Translations under genes and position numbers: made by a program
Notes under the pieces: model-generated
What the model saw: only the letters and a program-made list of their open reading frames with translations
Told to the model about the DNA's origin: nothing
Databases searched by the model: none
From: Deltaproteobacteria bacterium
GTDB lineage: Bacteria > JADJOY01
NCBI GenBank assembly: GCA_016713535.1
Contig: JADJOY010000012.1
Span: forward strand, 18,464 to 82,463
DNA: 64,000 nt
Direction of reading: 5' to 3'
In this document: positions 17,022-25,485 of the stretch, one piece after another
Position numbering within the stretch: the stretch's first letter is position 1
Layout of the letters: every line of letters starts with the position of its first letter

Positions 17022-19175
17022 TCAGGGCAGCGTGAGCGCGCCGCCGGCGCCCGAGCCCGAGCTGGTGTACGGGATAAAGGGCGGGTTGATCGCCTGCACG
17101 TAGGCGCCGCCTGCTTGGAGCCCCGCCGGGCGCGTGAACGTTAGCTGGTGCGAGCTCACGATGTTGAGCGCGATCTTGGCGCTGCCGTTGGGGTTGAGCC
17201 CGCCCACGTTGGTGAGCACCCCGCCGACCCTGGCGAACAGGTTGACCACGGTGAGCGCGTTGAAGCCGGTGCCGGTGACGGTCACGGTGTTGCCGTTGAT
17301 CGAGGCACCGGTCACGGAGATCGCCTCGCCGATCGGCACCGACACCGCGTTCGACGTCTGGAAGGTGCCGCCGTTCACCACCTGCACCGAGCCGGGGCCG
17401 ATGGGCGCGTTGGCCGGGATCGTGACGTTGATCGTGTTCGCGGTCTGGCTGGTGGGAGTGAGCGGCCCGATGTTGCCGGACGCCGTGAACACGTTGACCA
17501 GCGCGTTCGAGAAGCCGCCGCCGCCGATCGCGAGCGACTGGTTCCGCGGGATCACGGTCTCGACGTTGGCGGTGCCGACGCTCGGGTCGGAGGAGGTCGC
17601 GCTGAGCCCGAAGGTCGCGAGTGAGAGGATCGTGGGCACGCTCTTCGCGGCGTTGCCGTAGAGCACGGCGCCGACCGCGTCGGTCATGTCGAAACCGAGG
17701 TCTTTCTGGACCAGCGCCAGGCTCACGAACCCGTTGCCCATGAGCTTCGCGTTGGCGCCGCCGACCGGCCACGGCCACGGCAGCGTGCCGGTCCAGCTCG
17801 TCGAGGTGACGTTGGTCGGGTCGATGCCGTTCGGCGCCACGTCGACCGGTCCGCTCGACGTCGCCACGAACACCTTGAGCACGCTCTGCGCGGTGATCGC
17901 GCTGCCGGTGATCGTGATCGGCGTCCCGATCACCGCCGCCTGCGCGGGCTGCGCCAGCCGCGCGCCGTCACCGAGGCAATAGAGGTGGTGGCTCGCGTCC
18001 GAGCAGGCGGTGCCGCTGAAGAACTGGGTCCATTCGCTCGAGGCGTCGTTCACGATCCCTTCGCCACCGAGCACGCCGGCGAGCGCCGAGCTCCAGCCGT
18101 TGCAGGTGTTGGTGGACTTGAGGCCGGTCGTGAGCGTGCCGGTCCAAGCGTCGGCGGAGTTGCCGAAGTACGTCCCGGAGGCGTTCTGGTTGATGGGCGA
18201 GAACAGGCCGCTGCCGTTGGTGAGGTTGGCCTTGGCGAGCGCGACGAGCACGCCGTCGACCCGCACCCACACGCTGTCGGCGAGGATCCGGGCGCTCGCG
18301 TTCGTGGTGGCATCGGAGAGCCACGCCTTGAACGTGGCGGCGTGCTTGCGGCCCGCCATGCCCGCCTCGGTGCGGCAGATCGCGTCGCCCGCAGCGATCC
18401 CGGTGGCCCCTTGCGCGTTCGGCCAGCTCCCCAGGTTGCCGGTGCCGCTGCTGTTGGTGACGAAGGCCTCTCGCGCGCTCACCGCGAACGGTGCAAGCGC
18501 GGGGCCGGCGCCCTTCTCCATGCACAGCAGGGGTCGCGTCTGGAAGCAGCCGCCGCTCCCGGAATACGACCACGCGTCCGTCGTGGTGAGCGGGTCGCCG
18601 ATGGTCACCTCGGGAACGGAGCTCGACGTCCAGTTGTTGCACGGTGGCGAGAACGGCCCCCACACCGTTCCCTCGGGCGAGGTGCCGGTGAAGTAGCCGT
18701 CGGTCGGCGTCACTGCGGTCTCGGTGACCCGCATCGGGGCGTAGACGACCCCCTGATCGATCATCTGCTCGATCGTGGCTCCGAACGGATAGCCGTCCGG
18801 GCGTACCCACGGGCCGGCGCCGGTGGGGAGCTGCGCCAGGCCGCATTTGTTCGCCTTCTTGCCGGTGAAGCCGTGGACCCGGCAGTAGGCGTCGGTGTTC
18901 GAGTCGGAGAGCCACGCCACGAAGTTGGCGGGCGTGCCGAGGCTCGCGGCCTGTGCTCTCGCCTGACAGATCGCGTCGCCGGCGGCGAGCCCGGTGTGGC
19001 CGCCCGCGTTCGCCCACGTGGACAGGTTGCCGTTCCCCGTGACCGAGGTGACGAACGCGATCTTCTGTGCGGCGCTGGCGGGCGCGGGCGGCGCCCCGAG
19101 CACAGCGACGAGCGCAATGGCGCGCGGAACGGCGACTGGAAAGGCGAGCGAATGAGATCGGGATCGGGTGCGCAT
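17022..19175 (-). CDS. secreted protein with two DUF1554 (LenA-like) domains and IPT/TIG-like repeats
   Basis: The 717-residue protein has a signal peptide (AIALVAVLGAPPAPASA). It then carries two copies of a Cys-containing domain with FVTSVTGNGNL, AGDAICQARAQAA and FVAWLSDSNTDA in the first, and FVTNSSGTGNL, AGDAICRTEA and FKAWLSDATTNA in the second. This is the DUF1554 pattern, known from Leptospira LenA-type and myxobacterial surface proteins. The last 300 residues are Ser/Thr/Gly-rich beta-sandwich repeats resembling IPT/TIG domains (VTVTGTGFNALTVVNLF). The ATG at 19175 starts the signal peptide; a GTG lies five codons upstream. It is likely an exported adhesin or ligand-binding protein (inference). 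Confidence 0.82.
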   Translation of the reverse strand: MRTRSRSHSLAFPVAVPRAIALVAVLGAPPAPASAAQKIAFVTSVTGNGNLSTWANAGGHTGLAAGDAICQARAQAASLGTPANFVAWLSDSNTDAYCRVHGFTGKKANKCGLAQLPTGAGPWVRPDGYPFGATIEQMIDQGVVYAPMRVTETAVTPTDGYFTGTSPEGTVWGPFSPPCNNWTSSSVPEVTIGDPLTTTDAWSYSGSGGCFQTRPLLCMEKGAGPALAPFAVSAREAFVTNSSGTGNLGSWPNAQGATGIAAGDAICRTEAGMAGRKHAATFKAWLSDATTNASARILADSVWVRVDGVLVALAKANLTNGSGLFSPINQNASGTYFGNSADAWTGTLTTGLKSTNTCNGWSSALAGVLGGEGIVNDASSEWTQFFSGTACSDASHHLYCLGDGARLAQPAQAAVIGTPITITGSAITAQSVLKVFVATSSGPVDVAPNGIDPTNVTSTSWTGTLPWPWPVGGANAKLMGNGFVSLALVQKDLGFDMTDAVGAVLYGNAAKSVPTILSLATFGLSATSSDPSVGTANVETVIPRNQSLAIGGGGFSNALVNVFTASGNIGPLTPTSQTANTINVTIPANAPIGPGSVQVVNGGTFQTSNAVSVPIGEAISVTGASINGNTVTVTGTGFNALTVVNLFARVGGVLTNVGGLNPNGSAKIALNIVSSHQLTFTRPAGLQAGGAYVQAINPPFIPYTSSGSGAGGALTLP

Positions 19176-19229
19176 CGGCCAACGATACACCTGCGTCCCG
19201 TCGCCGATCGAGGGCGCCTAGCAATCGCG

Positions 19230-19283
19230 GGAGGCCCCGGTTGGGGCGCGCTCGCCCCCAGGAGGCGCACGCTCCGCCGTGCG
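19230..19283. repeat. two short anchor-hairpin palindromes
   Basis: Two adjacent hairpins sit in the gap between the DUF1554 gene and the HAD gene. The first is GGGGCGCGCTCGCCCC with a preceding GGGAGGCC. The second is GGAGGCGCACG, loop, CGTGCG at 19261-19283. They follow the same anchor-plus-hairpin plan as other intergenic copies. Confidence 0.5.
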
Positions 19284-19358
19284 TTCGAGCGTCCCGGTCT
19301 CGACGACGAAGAGCCGGACGCCGGAGATGGGAAGGGCCTGGCGCCTGGCGCGCCGCGC

Positions 19359-20039
19359 TCAATCGCCGACGAGCTGCTCGCGGGTCAGCGTGACGAGGTC
19401 GCCGATGCGCTCGATCGTCACGTCGGCGGGCGGGTGGGCGGCCAGGATCTCGGGGTCGAGGGCGTAGTGGCCCTGGCGCGGGAACACCGTGGTCACGCGC
19501 GCCCCCCACACCGCCTTGATCGCGGCGAGCAGGCGCAGCTTGTCGTCGACCATCACGTAGCGGCGCGCGGGGTAGCGCGCCTCGACGTCGTCGAGCTCAC
19601 GCTCCTTGTGGACGTAGATGAGCACCTCGCCGCGCACCGCCTCCATGAGCCCGGCGCGCTCGACCTTGCGCGGCTGGAACACCACGTCGCCGTCGGAGAG
19701 GATCACCGGGCGTCCCCACGGGCGGACGTGCTCGAGGGCGTCGAGCGAGCCGGGATAGAGCCGGTTCGCGAACGGGTAGTCGAGGAGGTAGCGCGACACC
19801 GTGAGCAGGTGCGGGTCGCGCGGGTACTCGACGCGGTAGCGCTGCAAGGCGCCGAGGTAGTCGGCGTAGCCGAGCTCGACGCGTAGCTCCTCGAAGATCG
19901 CCCAGTAGCGGCGCTGGCGCTCCTCGCCGACCTCGCGGGTGAGGTGCGCCCGCAGGTCGGCGGTGACGCGGTCGTTGTCGAGCAGGGTGTTGTCGACGTC
20001 GAAGAGGAAGACGACGTCGGCGATCGGCGGGGAGCTCAC
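19359..20039 (-). CDS. HAD-superfamily hydrolase
   Basis: The 226-residue protein has HAD motif I near the N-terminus (FLFDVDNTLLDND, nucleophile Asp and acid/base Asp). Motif II is VILSDGD, a Lys follows in KVERAG, and motif IV is YVMVDDK. A helical cap lies between. It is a phosphatase-like enzyme of unknown substrate. The start is GTG at 20039 with GGGAG upstream; the longer frame upstream overlaps the preceding gene and is noise. It lies 17 bp after the DUF1330-like gene and is probably translated from the same mRNA. Confidence 0.85.
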   Translation of the reverse strand: MSSPPIADVVFLFDVDNTLLDNDRVTADLRAHLTREVGEERQRRYWAIFEELRVELGYADYLGALQRYRVEYPRDPHLLTVSRYLLDYPFANRLYPGSLDALEHVRPWGRPVILSDGDVVFQPRKVERAGLMEAVRGEVLIYVHKERELDDVEARYPARRYVMVDDKLRLLAAIKAVWGARVTTVFPRQGHYALDPEILAAHPPADVTIERIGDLVTLTREQLVGD

Positions 20040-20056
20040 GCGCGCCGGCTCCCGGG

Positions 20057-20806
20057 TCAGCGCCGCGCCTGCACCGCGCCGGGGGAGTGCGGCGGCCGCG
20101 GGCCGAAGCGCAGGTAGTCGCGGGTGCCGCCGCGGCGGTAGAGCTGCACGCACGCGCGTTCGGTCGCGCCGTCGAGGAGCTTCGCGAGCTCGGCACGCAG
20201 GGCGAACGCGGCGAGCGGCTCGGCCGTGTCGGCGCCGAGGGCCGCGGTGATCGGGTAGGTGAGCGGGTTGGGATCGAACGGCCGCGGCGCGACCACGAAC
20301 TCGAAGCCGAGCCTCTGCTCGGACTCGTAGACGACCGGCACGCCGGCCGTGGCGGCGATCCCGCGCAGCGCGGCGAAGAAGTCGTTGGAGTCGCGCGGAG
20401 CGGCGTGGATGCCGAGCACCCAGCGGTGCTTCTCGAGGCCGCTCGCGGGATCGCGCGGCTCGGTGAAGCCGAGCTCGAGCTTGGCGGTGCCGCGCTCGCG
20501 GAAGCGGTTCACCCACGCGTAATACGGGTTGGCGATCATCGCGAGCATGCGGCGGTGGTTCTTGTAGCGGACCACCATCCAGGTCTCGCACGGGCTCTCG
20601 CCGTGGAGGGTATCGACGCGGTTGCCGACGAAGAGCGGGCCGCCGCCGGTGGTGAGCAGCACCGGCGCGAGCAGCCGCGCGTACCACTGGTACTGGGAGA
20701 AGTCGGCGTAGGTGAGGTAGTTCGGGCAGTCGGTGGGCGCGAAGGTCGGCGCCGCGTAGACGCGCCGGAAGGCGCGCGCGTCGAAGCGCGAGCGGGCGTC
20801 GCTCAT
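20057..20806 (-). CDS. DUF1330/dimeric alpha-beta barrel-like protein
   Basis: The 249-residue protein has an N-terminal part recalling the ferredoxin-like DUF1330 pattern: YLTYADFSQYQWYARLLAPVLLTTGG, then CETWMVVRYKNHRRMLAMIANPYYAW, which matches the set typical of this fold. A second, weaker half follows (FFAALRGIAATAGVPVV). No catalytic site is recognisable. Its ATG overlaps the stop of the upstream ankyrin gene by 4 bp, and the HAD gene follows after 17 bp, so the three form one operon. Function unknown. Confidence 0.75.
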   Translation of the reverse strand: MSDARSRFDARAFRRVYAAPTFAPTDCPNYLTYADFSQYQWYARLLAPVLLTTGGGPLFVGNRVDTLHGESPCETWMVVRYKNHRRMLAMIANPYYAWVNRFRERGTAKLELGFTEPRDPASGLEKHRWVLGIHAAPRDSNDFFAALRGIAATAGVPVVYESEQRLGFEFVVAPRPFDPNPLTYPITAALGADTAEPLAAFALRAELAKLLDGATERACVQLYRRGGTRDYLRFGPRPPHSPGAVQARR

Positions 20807-21888
20807 CGCGGCTCACCGTCGGGCTCGGCTGGAGCGGCGGCGGACGTGCCCGGGGCTGCCGCGGCTGCAGTCGGCAGCAGCCCGCTCAGGCCGCGGGCGG
20901 TGAGAGCGGCGACGAACGCCGCGTGGTGGGCCTCGTCGGGGCCGTAGTACTGGGTGCCGGGCGGATCGACCTCGGCCAGGATGCTCGCGAGGTTCTTGCC
21001 GTCGGGCGCGGTGTAGGTCGGCGACACGCCGTGCTCGAGGAAGAAGCGCGCCATGTCCCAGGTGGCGAGCTGCACCCAGAACATGAGCGGGCTCCAGCCC
21101 AGGTAGTCGGAACGGGTGTCGAGCGCGTCGAGCTTGGCGCCGTGACGCGCCAGCACCTCGAGGGACGCGACCCGACCGTACGTGGAGAAGAGGATCGGCC
21201 GGCCATCCTCGTCGTTCGCGTTGGGATCGGCGCCCGCGGCGAGCAGCGCGTCGAGGACGGGTGCTCCCTGCTCGCCGTGGCCGTAGACGTGATAGACGAG
21301 CTCGTGGTCGGTCACCGAGCGCTGAGTGCGCCCGGGGCTGAGCACGTCGCGAGCCGGTGGCGCGCCAGCCGCGAGCAGCACCCGCACCACCTCGGCCGAC
21401 GCGGGTGGGGCGCCCATCTCGATGGCGCGGTGGATGGCGTGGCCGAGGATCGTGTGGTCGACGCGGTCGCGTCGGGTCCAGTCCGGCTTGGCTTCCGCGA
21501 CCAGCTTGGAGACGGTCGCGACGTCGTAGCGGTCGATCGCGTGCGCGATGGCGTCGAGGTGGTGGTCGTCGAACTTGCCGAACTGGGCGCGTGCGGCCGC
21601 GCGATCGATCTTGCGGAACGTGCCGCGTGCGAAGGTCACCGCGCCGAAGCCGACCGGCGCGTAGATCACCGCGAGTGCCAACCACAGCACCGGCGCCGGA
21701 CCGCCGCGCTGTCCCCACAGGAAGAGGGCGCCGGCGATCAGCACCACCGGGCTCAGCGCGATCGCGAAGCCGGTGGCCATCCCGCGGCCGGCGGCGTCGT
21801 CGCCCATGTTTCTCTGCACGAACAGCATCGCCACGAAGAGCGCTTCGAGGGCGAGCAGGATCCAGCCGAGGGTCACGATCGCTTTCAC
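20803..21888 (-). CDS. membrane protein with ankyrin repeats
   Basis: The 361-residue protein has three N-terminal membrane helices (residues 5-25, 40-60 and 68-87), then a soluble domain of ankyrin-like repeats. The repeats include VVRVLLAAGAPP, VLDALLAAGADPNANDEDGRPI, SLEVLARHGAKLDALD and MARFFLEHGVSPTYTAPDG. Ankyrin repeats bind proteins, so this is likely a membrane-tethered interaction platform facing the cytoplasm (topology inferred). The C-terminus is Ala/Pro-rich. It is the first gene of the ankyrin/DUF/HAD operon and starts divergently from the flagellin. Confidence 0.82.
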   Translation of the reverse strand: MKAIVTLGWILLALEALFVAMLFVQRNMGDDAAGRGMATGFAIALSPVVLIAGALFLWGQRGGPAPVLWLALAVIYAPVGFGAVTFARGTFRKIDRAAARAQFGKFDDHHLDAIAHAIDRYDVATVSKLVAEAKPDWTRRDRVDHTILGHAIHRAIEMGAPPASAEVVRVLLAAGAPPARDVLSPGRTQRSVTDHELVYHVYGHGEQGAPVLDALLAAGADPNANDEDGRPILFSTYGRVASLEVLARHGAKLDALDTRSDYLGWSPLMFWVQLATWDMARFFLEHGVSPTYTAPDGKNLASILAEVDPPGTQYYGPDEAHHAAFVAALTARGLSGLLPTAAAAAPGTSAAAPAEPDGEPR

Positions 21889-21957
21889 GGGCGCCGATCC
21901 TATCCGACCCGACGGCGTGGAGGCGCGCGTCCCTCGAGCTCCCGCGAGGCCGGCGAT

Positions 21958-21985
21958 TCAAGTGTTGCCCGTTCGCCGCCGACAA
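21958..21985 (+). promoter_or_regulatory. sigma-28-type promoter for flagellin
   Basis: TCAAGTGT at 21958-21965 and GCCGACAA at 21978-21985 are separated by 12 bp. The FliA (sigma-28) consensus is TAAAGTTT-N11-GCCGATAA. Both boxes are close matches and lie about 120 bp upstream of the flagellin start codon, leaving a leader of roughly 110 nt. Confidence 0.65.
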
Positions 21986-22103
21986 ACCCGGTAGAGGCAG
22001 CGCATCGGCCCGACGAGGTTCCCGGCGCGCCACCTCATCCAGCACGAAGCTGAACCGCTCGCGCGGATGCGAGCGGGCCGATCGACCAGGGAGGGTCCAA
22101 GCC

Positions 22104-22925
22104 GTGGCACTTCGAGTCAATACCAATCTAGGGGCGCTCCAGGCGCAACGCGCGTTGAGCCTGGTGTCATCGAAGGTCGATACCAACCTGCAGCGGCTGT
22201 CCTCGGGGTTGCGCGTGAACAGCGCGGCCGACGACGCGGCGGGGCTCGCGGTGAGCGAGCAGTTGGGGTCCGCGGTGCGCGGCTTCAACCAGCTCATCCG
22301 CAACGCCAACGACGGCATCAGCCTGATCCAGGTCGGCGAGAGCGCGCTCGGCGAGATCTCGAACGGGCTGACACGGCTGCGCGAGCTCGCGCTGCAGAGC
22401 GCCAACGGCACGCTCTCGGACACCGACCGCAACGCCATCCACCAGGAGTTCTCGGCGCTCACGGCGGAGCTCGACCGGATCGCCAAGACCACCGAGTTCT
22501 CGAGCACCTACCCGATCAACGGCTCGAGCTCGCTCAACCTCCAGGTCGGGCTCAACTCGGGCGGCAACAACGTGATCGTGCTCAACTCGGTGAACGCGAG
22601 CGTGAGCGCGCTGGGGATCTCGGGGCTCTCGGTGTCGACCCAGGCGGGGTCGACCGCGACCCTCGACAAGATCTCGTCCGCGCTCACCACGGTGTCGAGC
22701 TTCCGCGCCGCGTTCGGCGCGGCGCAGAACCGGCTCACCATGTCGATCCGCAGCCTGAGCGTCGCGATCGAGAACAACACCGCCGCGCAGTCCCGGATCC
22801 GCGACGTGGACGTGGCGAGCGAGGCGAGCGAGCTCGCCAAGAACCAGATCATCCAGCAGGCGTCGGTGGCGGCGCTGGCGCAGGCGAACGCCTCCGGGCA
22901 GCTCGCGCTCAAGCTCTTGAGCTGA
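22104..22925 (+). CDS. fliC: flagellin
   Basis: The 273-residue protein is the filament subunit. The conserved N-terminal D0/D1 part reads ALRVNTNLGALQAQRALS, SSGLRVNSAADDAAGLAVSE, and GISLIQVGESALGEI. The C-terminal D1/D0 part reads SRIRDVDVASEASELAKNQI and ends QANASGQLALKLLS. The central variable region is short, so this is a minimal flagellin with almost no D2/D3. The start is GTG at 22104 with GGGAGGG upstream; the longer open frame is not coding. A sigma-28-like promoter precedes it. No other flagellar gene lies in this window, so its export and assembly genes must be elsewhere. Confidence 0.95.
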   Translation: MALRVNTNLGALQAQRALSLVSSKVDTNLQRLSSGLRVNSAADDAAGLAVSEQLGSAVRGFNQLIRNANDGISLIQVGESALGEISNGLTRLRELALQSANGTLSDTDRNAIHQEFSALTAELDRIAKTTEFSSTYPINGSSSLNLQVGLNSGGNNVIVLNSVNASVSALGISGLSVSTQAGSTATLDKISSALTTVSSFRAAFGAAQNRLTMSIRSLSVAIENNTAAQSRIRDVDVASEASELAKNQIIQQASVAALAQANASGQLALKLLS

Positions 22926-22942
22926 GCCGCGCTCCGCTCCGT

Positions 22943-22980
22943 GCGGCGGCCGCGGTGTACCCCACGGACGGGGCCGCCGC
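22943..22980 (+). terminator. hairpin after flagellin
   Basis: Stem GCGGCGGCC (22943-22951) pairs with GGCCGCCGC (22972-22980) across a 20-nt loop, 17 bp past the flagellin stop. No T-tract follows it. The remaining gap to 23177 is AT-richer and gene-free. It holds a second small hairpin, GGCGCC-GGTA-GGCGCC followed by TCTTT (23138-23158), which could be the real intrinsic terminator. Confidence 0.5.
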
Positions 22981-23177
22981 GGTTCCCGACCCACGGCGAG
23001 GTGCTGGATACAAGTGCTACCCAATCTGGCTGCTGTTGCTATCCGAAGTGGATGCAAAGCGCTACGCAAAACGGGTACAATCAGCTTACATTCCGTCTCG
23101 ATTTCCTCTGAAATTCAGCCCTCCGCGGCCCCCTGGGGGCGCCGGTAGGCGCCTCTTTGGCTGCTAGAGTTGCGTTC

Positions 23178-24047
23178 ATGACGCTGCTCGGGGTCGTCGT
23201 GGCGCTGGCGTTCGCGCTCGGCGGGTTGACGGCGCTGCGCGGCGCGGGCCGCCGCTGGACCGCCGCGAGCGCGGCGCTCGTCGAGCGGCTGCGGGCGGGA
23301 GCCGTGGCGAGCCGCGCCACGACCATCCCCACTGCGTTCGCACCCGCCGAGCTGGCCGGCCTGCCCGCTCCGGTGGCTCGCTACCTCGGCGCGGTGCTGC
23401 CGCCGGGCCAGCGCCCGATCCGCCATGCGCGCGTCACCTGGGCGGGGGAGTTCAACCTCGGCCGCCCAGGCGCCGAGCGCTGGGTGCGCTTCACCGCGGT
23501 TCAGGACTTCGAGCCGGAGGCGCCCGGGTTCGTATGGGACGCGCGGATGGCGATGGTGCCCGGGGTCGAGGTGTGGGTCCGCGATCGCTTGGTCGCTGGC
23601 GAGGCCGAGATGCGCGGCGCCGTGGCGGCGCTGGTGCCGGTGGTGAAGGTGCGCGGGACGGCGCCGCTCGCGAGCGCGGCGCTGGTGCGCTACCTCGGCG
23701 AGACGGTGTGGCTGCCGACCGCGCTGCTGCCGGCGAGCGGAGTGCGCTGGGAAGCGCTCGAGGCGGACGCGGCACGCGCCACGTTGGCGGCCGGTGCAAC
23801 CACCGTGTCCCTCGACTTCCGGTTCGGCGCGGACGGGCTCGTGACGTCGCTCTTCGCCTCCGAGCGCAGCTTCGACGACGGCAAGCACCCACCCGAGCCG
23901 CGCCCGTGGCGGGCGCGGATCCTGGCCTGGGAAGAACGCCACGGCGTCACCGTTCCGTCCGAGGCGGTGGCCGAGTGGCTCCTGCCCCAGGGCGCCTTCC
24001 CGTACTGGAAGGGCCGCGTGCTGGGCGTCGACTACGAGCTCGCGTAG
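23178..24047 (+). CDS. DUF6544/DUF6920-family protein
   Basis: The 289-residue protein has an N-terminal hydrophobic segment (LLGVVVALAFALGGLTAL), then a conserved globular domain: LPAPVARYLGAVLPPGQRPI, GEFNLG, FTAVQDFEPEAPGFVWDARM, LVPVVKVRG, WLPTALLPASGVRWEAL and GAFPYWKGRVLGVDYEL. This pattern matches the widespread DUF6544 (also DUF6920) family, whose function is unknown. ATG at 23178 was preferred to the in-frame TTG at 23157. It is probably membrane-anchored. No clear operon partner. Confidence 0.82.
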   Translation: MTLLGVVVALAFALGGLTALRGAGRRWTAASAALVERLRAGAVASRATTIPTAFAPAELAGLPAPVARYLGAVLPPGQRPIRHARVTWAGEFNLGRPGAERWVRFTAVQDFEPEAPGFVWDARMAMVPGVEVWVRDRLVAGEAEMRGAVAALVPVVKVRGTAPLASAALVRYLGETVWLPTALLPASGVRWEALEADAARATLAAGATTVSLDFRFGADGLVTSLFASERSFDDGKHPPEPRPWRARILAWEERHGVTVPSEAVAEWLLPQGAFPYWKGRVLGVDYELA

Positions 24048-24197
24048 CGTGAGTCGGCGGCTTCCCGGCGCGCTGGCACGAGGCGGTGGCGGCGCCATCG
24101 CCGGCACGCCTGGCGGCACGATCCGCGGGTGACGCGTGGCGCGGGCGCTGGCCGCTCGAGCGGTGCGATTCCCGGGGGTTACGGCGGCGGTCGGCGC

Positions 24198-24213
24198 TGG
24201 CACGGCACATGCG
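24198..24213 (+). promoter_or_regulatory. sigma-54-like promoter upstream of the repeat adhesin-like gene
   Basis: TGGCACG-N4-ATGCG resembles the -24/-12 consensus TGGCACG-N4-TTGCW with one mismatch in the core TGC box. It lies about 55 bp upstream of the start codon at 24268. Such a site can arise by chance in GC-rich DNA. Confidence 0.35.
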
Positions 24214-24267
24214 CTGATCGGCCATGGCTGTCGACGGTGCCGTCGCGGGCGCCGCGAGGAGGGTGTC

Positions 24268-25485
24268 ATGGCGATTCGACGCGGCGTGCTGATCGGTCTG
24301 ATCGTGTGCGGCTCGGTGCTCGGCTGGGCGGCGGCGCGCGCCGCGTGCACGGCGCAGGTGGTCGGCGGCCAGTTCGTGATCGACGGCTGCGACGTGGTGA
24401 TCACCAACGGCAACCTCTTCGTCCGCAACGGCAGCGGCTCGACGGCGACCGCCAACGGCAAGGGCAACCTGGTGGTCGGCTACAACGAGAGCCGCGGCGC
24501 CGGGAAAGATCACCGCACCGGCTCCCACAACCTGGTGGTCGGCCAGCGCCACAACTTCACCAGCTACGGCGGGCTGGTGGTCGGCTACGAGAACGAGACC
24601 AGCGGCACCTACGCGACCGTCAACGGTGGCTCCGAGAACGTGGCGAGCGGGCCGTACGCGGCGGTCGCGGGCGGGCGGGTGAACACGGCGAGTGGCGCCT
24701 ACGCGTCGATCACCGGCGGCCAGTACGGCGCCGCGGTGGGCGGCTCGTCGATGGTGCTGGGCGGCTGGAACAACCGCGCCGGGGCCAACTTCGCCACCGT
24801 CGCCGGCGGGCGCGACAACGTCGCCACCAGCAGCACGCCGGGCGATCCCTACTCGCTCTCGTACGCCACGGTCTCGGGCGGCTACGGCAACGGCGCCAGC
24901 GGCAACTCGTCCTCGGTGTCGGGGGGGCAGCTCAACCAGGCCACCGGCCCGTACGCGTCGGTGTCGGGCGGCCAGAGCAACCTGGCGAGCGGCGCGGCGG
25001 CGTCGGTTTCGGGAGGTCTCGACAACGACGCCTCCGGGTCGAGCGCCGCGGCGAGCGGCGGCTACCACAACCACGCCACCGGCAACTGGTCGTCCGCGAC
25101 GGGCGGCACCCTCAACAGCGCCACCTTCGACTACTCGTCCGTAACGGGTGGCCGCGCGAACCAGGCGAGCGGCAGCGCGGCGTCCGTGAGCGGCGGCTTC
25201 GACGGCCTCGCGTCGGGCGAAGACGCCTCCGTGAGCGCCGGCTGGGAGAACGACGCGTCGGGGCTGTACACGTCGGTGAGCGGCGGATACAGGAATCACG
25301 CGACGGCCTGGGCGGCGTCGGTGAGCGGTGGGTATCAGAACCACGCCGACGGCAGCACCTCGTCCGTGACCGGCGGCTACGTGAACGTGGCCGAGGGCCA
25401 GAGCGCCACGGTGAGCGGAGGGTTCAGCCGGGAGGCCGCCGAGGCGAACTCGTGGACGGCGGGCGAGCTGCACCAGGACTTCTAG
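24268..25485 (+). CDS. trimeric-adhesin-head-like repeat protein without a visible anchor
   Basis: The 405-residue protein has a signal peptide (GLIVCGSVLGWAAARA) and an N-terminal segment with two Cys. From about residue 70 it is built of 15-residue repeats of the type YASVSGGQSNLASGA, at least fifteen in a row. This is the left-handed beta-roll pattern of YadA-like trimeric autotransporter heads. The C-terminus ends NSWTAGELHQDF, with no coiled-coil stalk and no beta-barrel anchor, so it may be secreted or held by a partner. The start ATG has GAGGAGGG upstream. Its TAG overlaps the stop of the convergent downstream gene. Confidence 0.82.
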   Translation: MAIRRGVLIGLIVCGSVLGWAAARAACTAQVVGGQFVIDGCDVVITNGNLFVRNGSGSTATANGKGNLVVGYNESRGAGKDHRTGSHNLVVGQRHNFTSYGGLVVGYENETSGTYATVNGGSENVASGPYAAVAGGRVNTASGAYASITGGQYGAAVGGSSMVLGGWNNRAGANFATVAGGRDNVATSSTPGDPYSLSYATVSGGYGNGASGNSSSVSGGQLNQATGPYASVSGGQSNLASGAAASVSGGLDNDASGSSAAASGGYHNHATGNWSSATGGTLNSATFDYSSVTGGRANQASGSAASVSGGFDGLASGEDASVSAGWENDASGLYTSVSGGYRNHATAWAASVSGGYQNHADGSTSSVTGGYVNVAEGQSATVSGGFSREAAEANSWTAGELHQDF

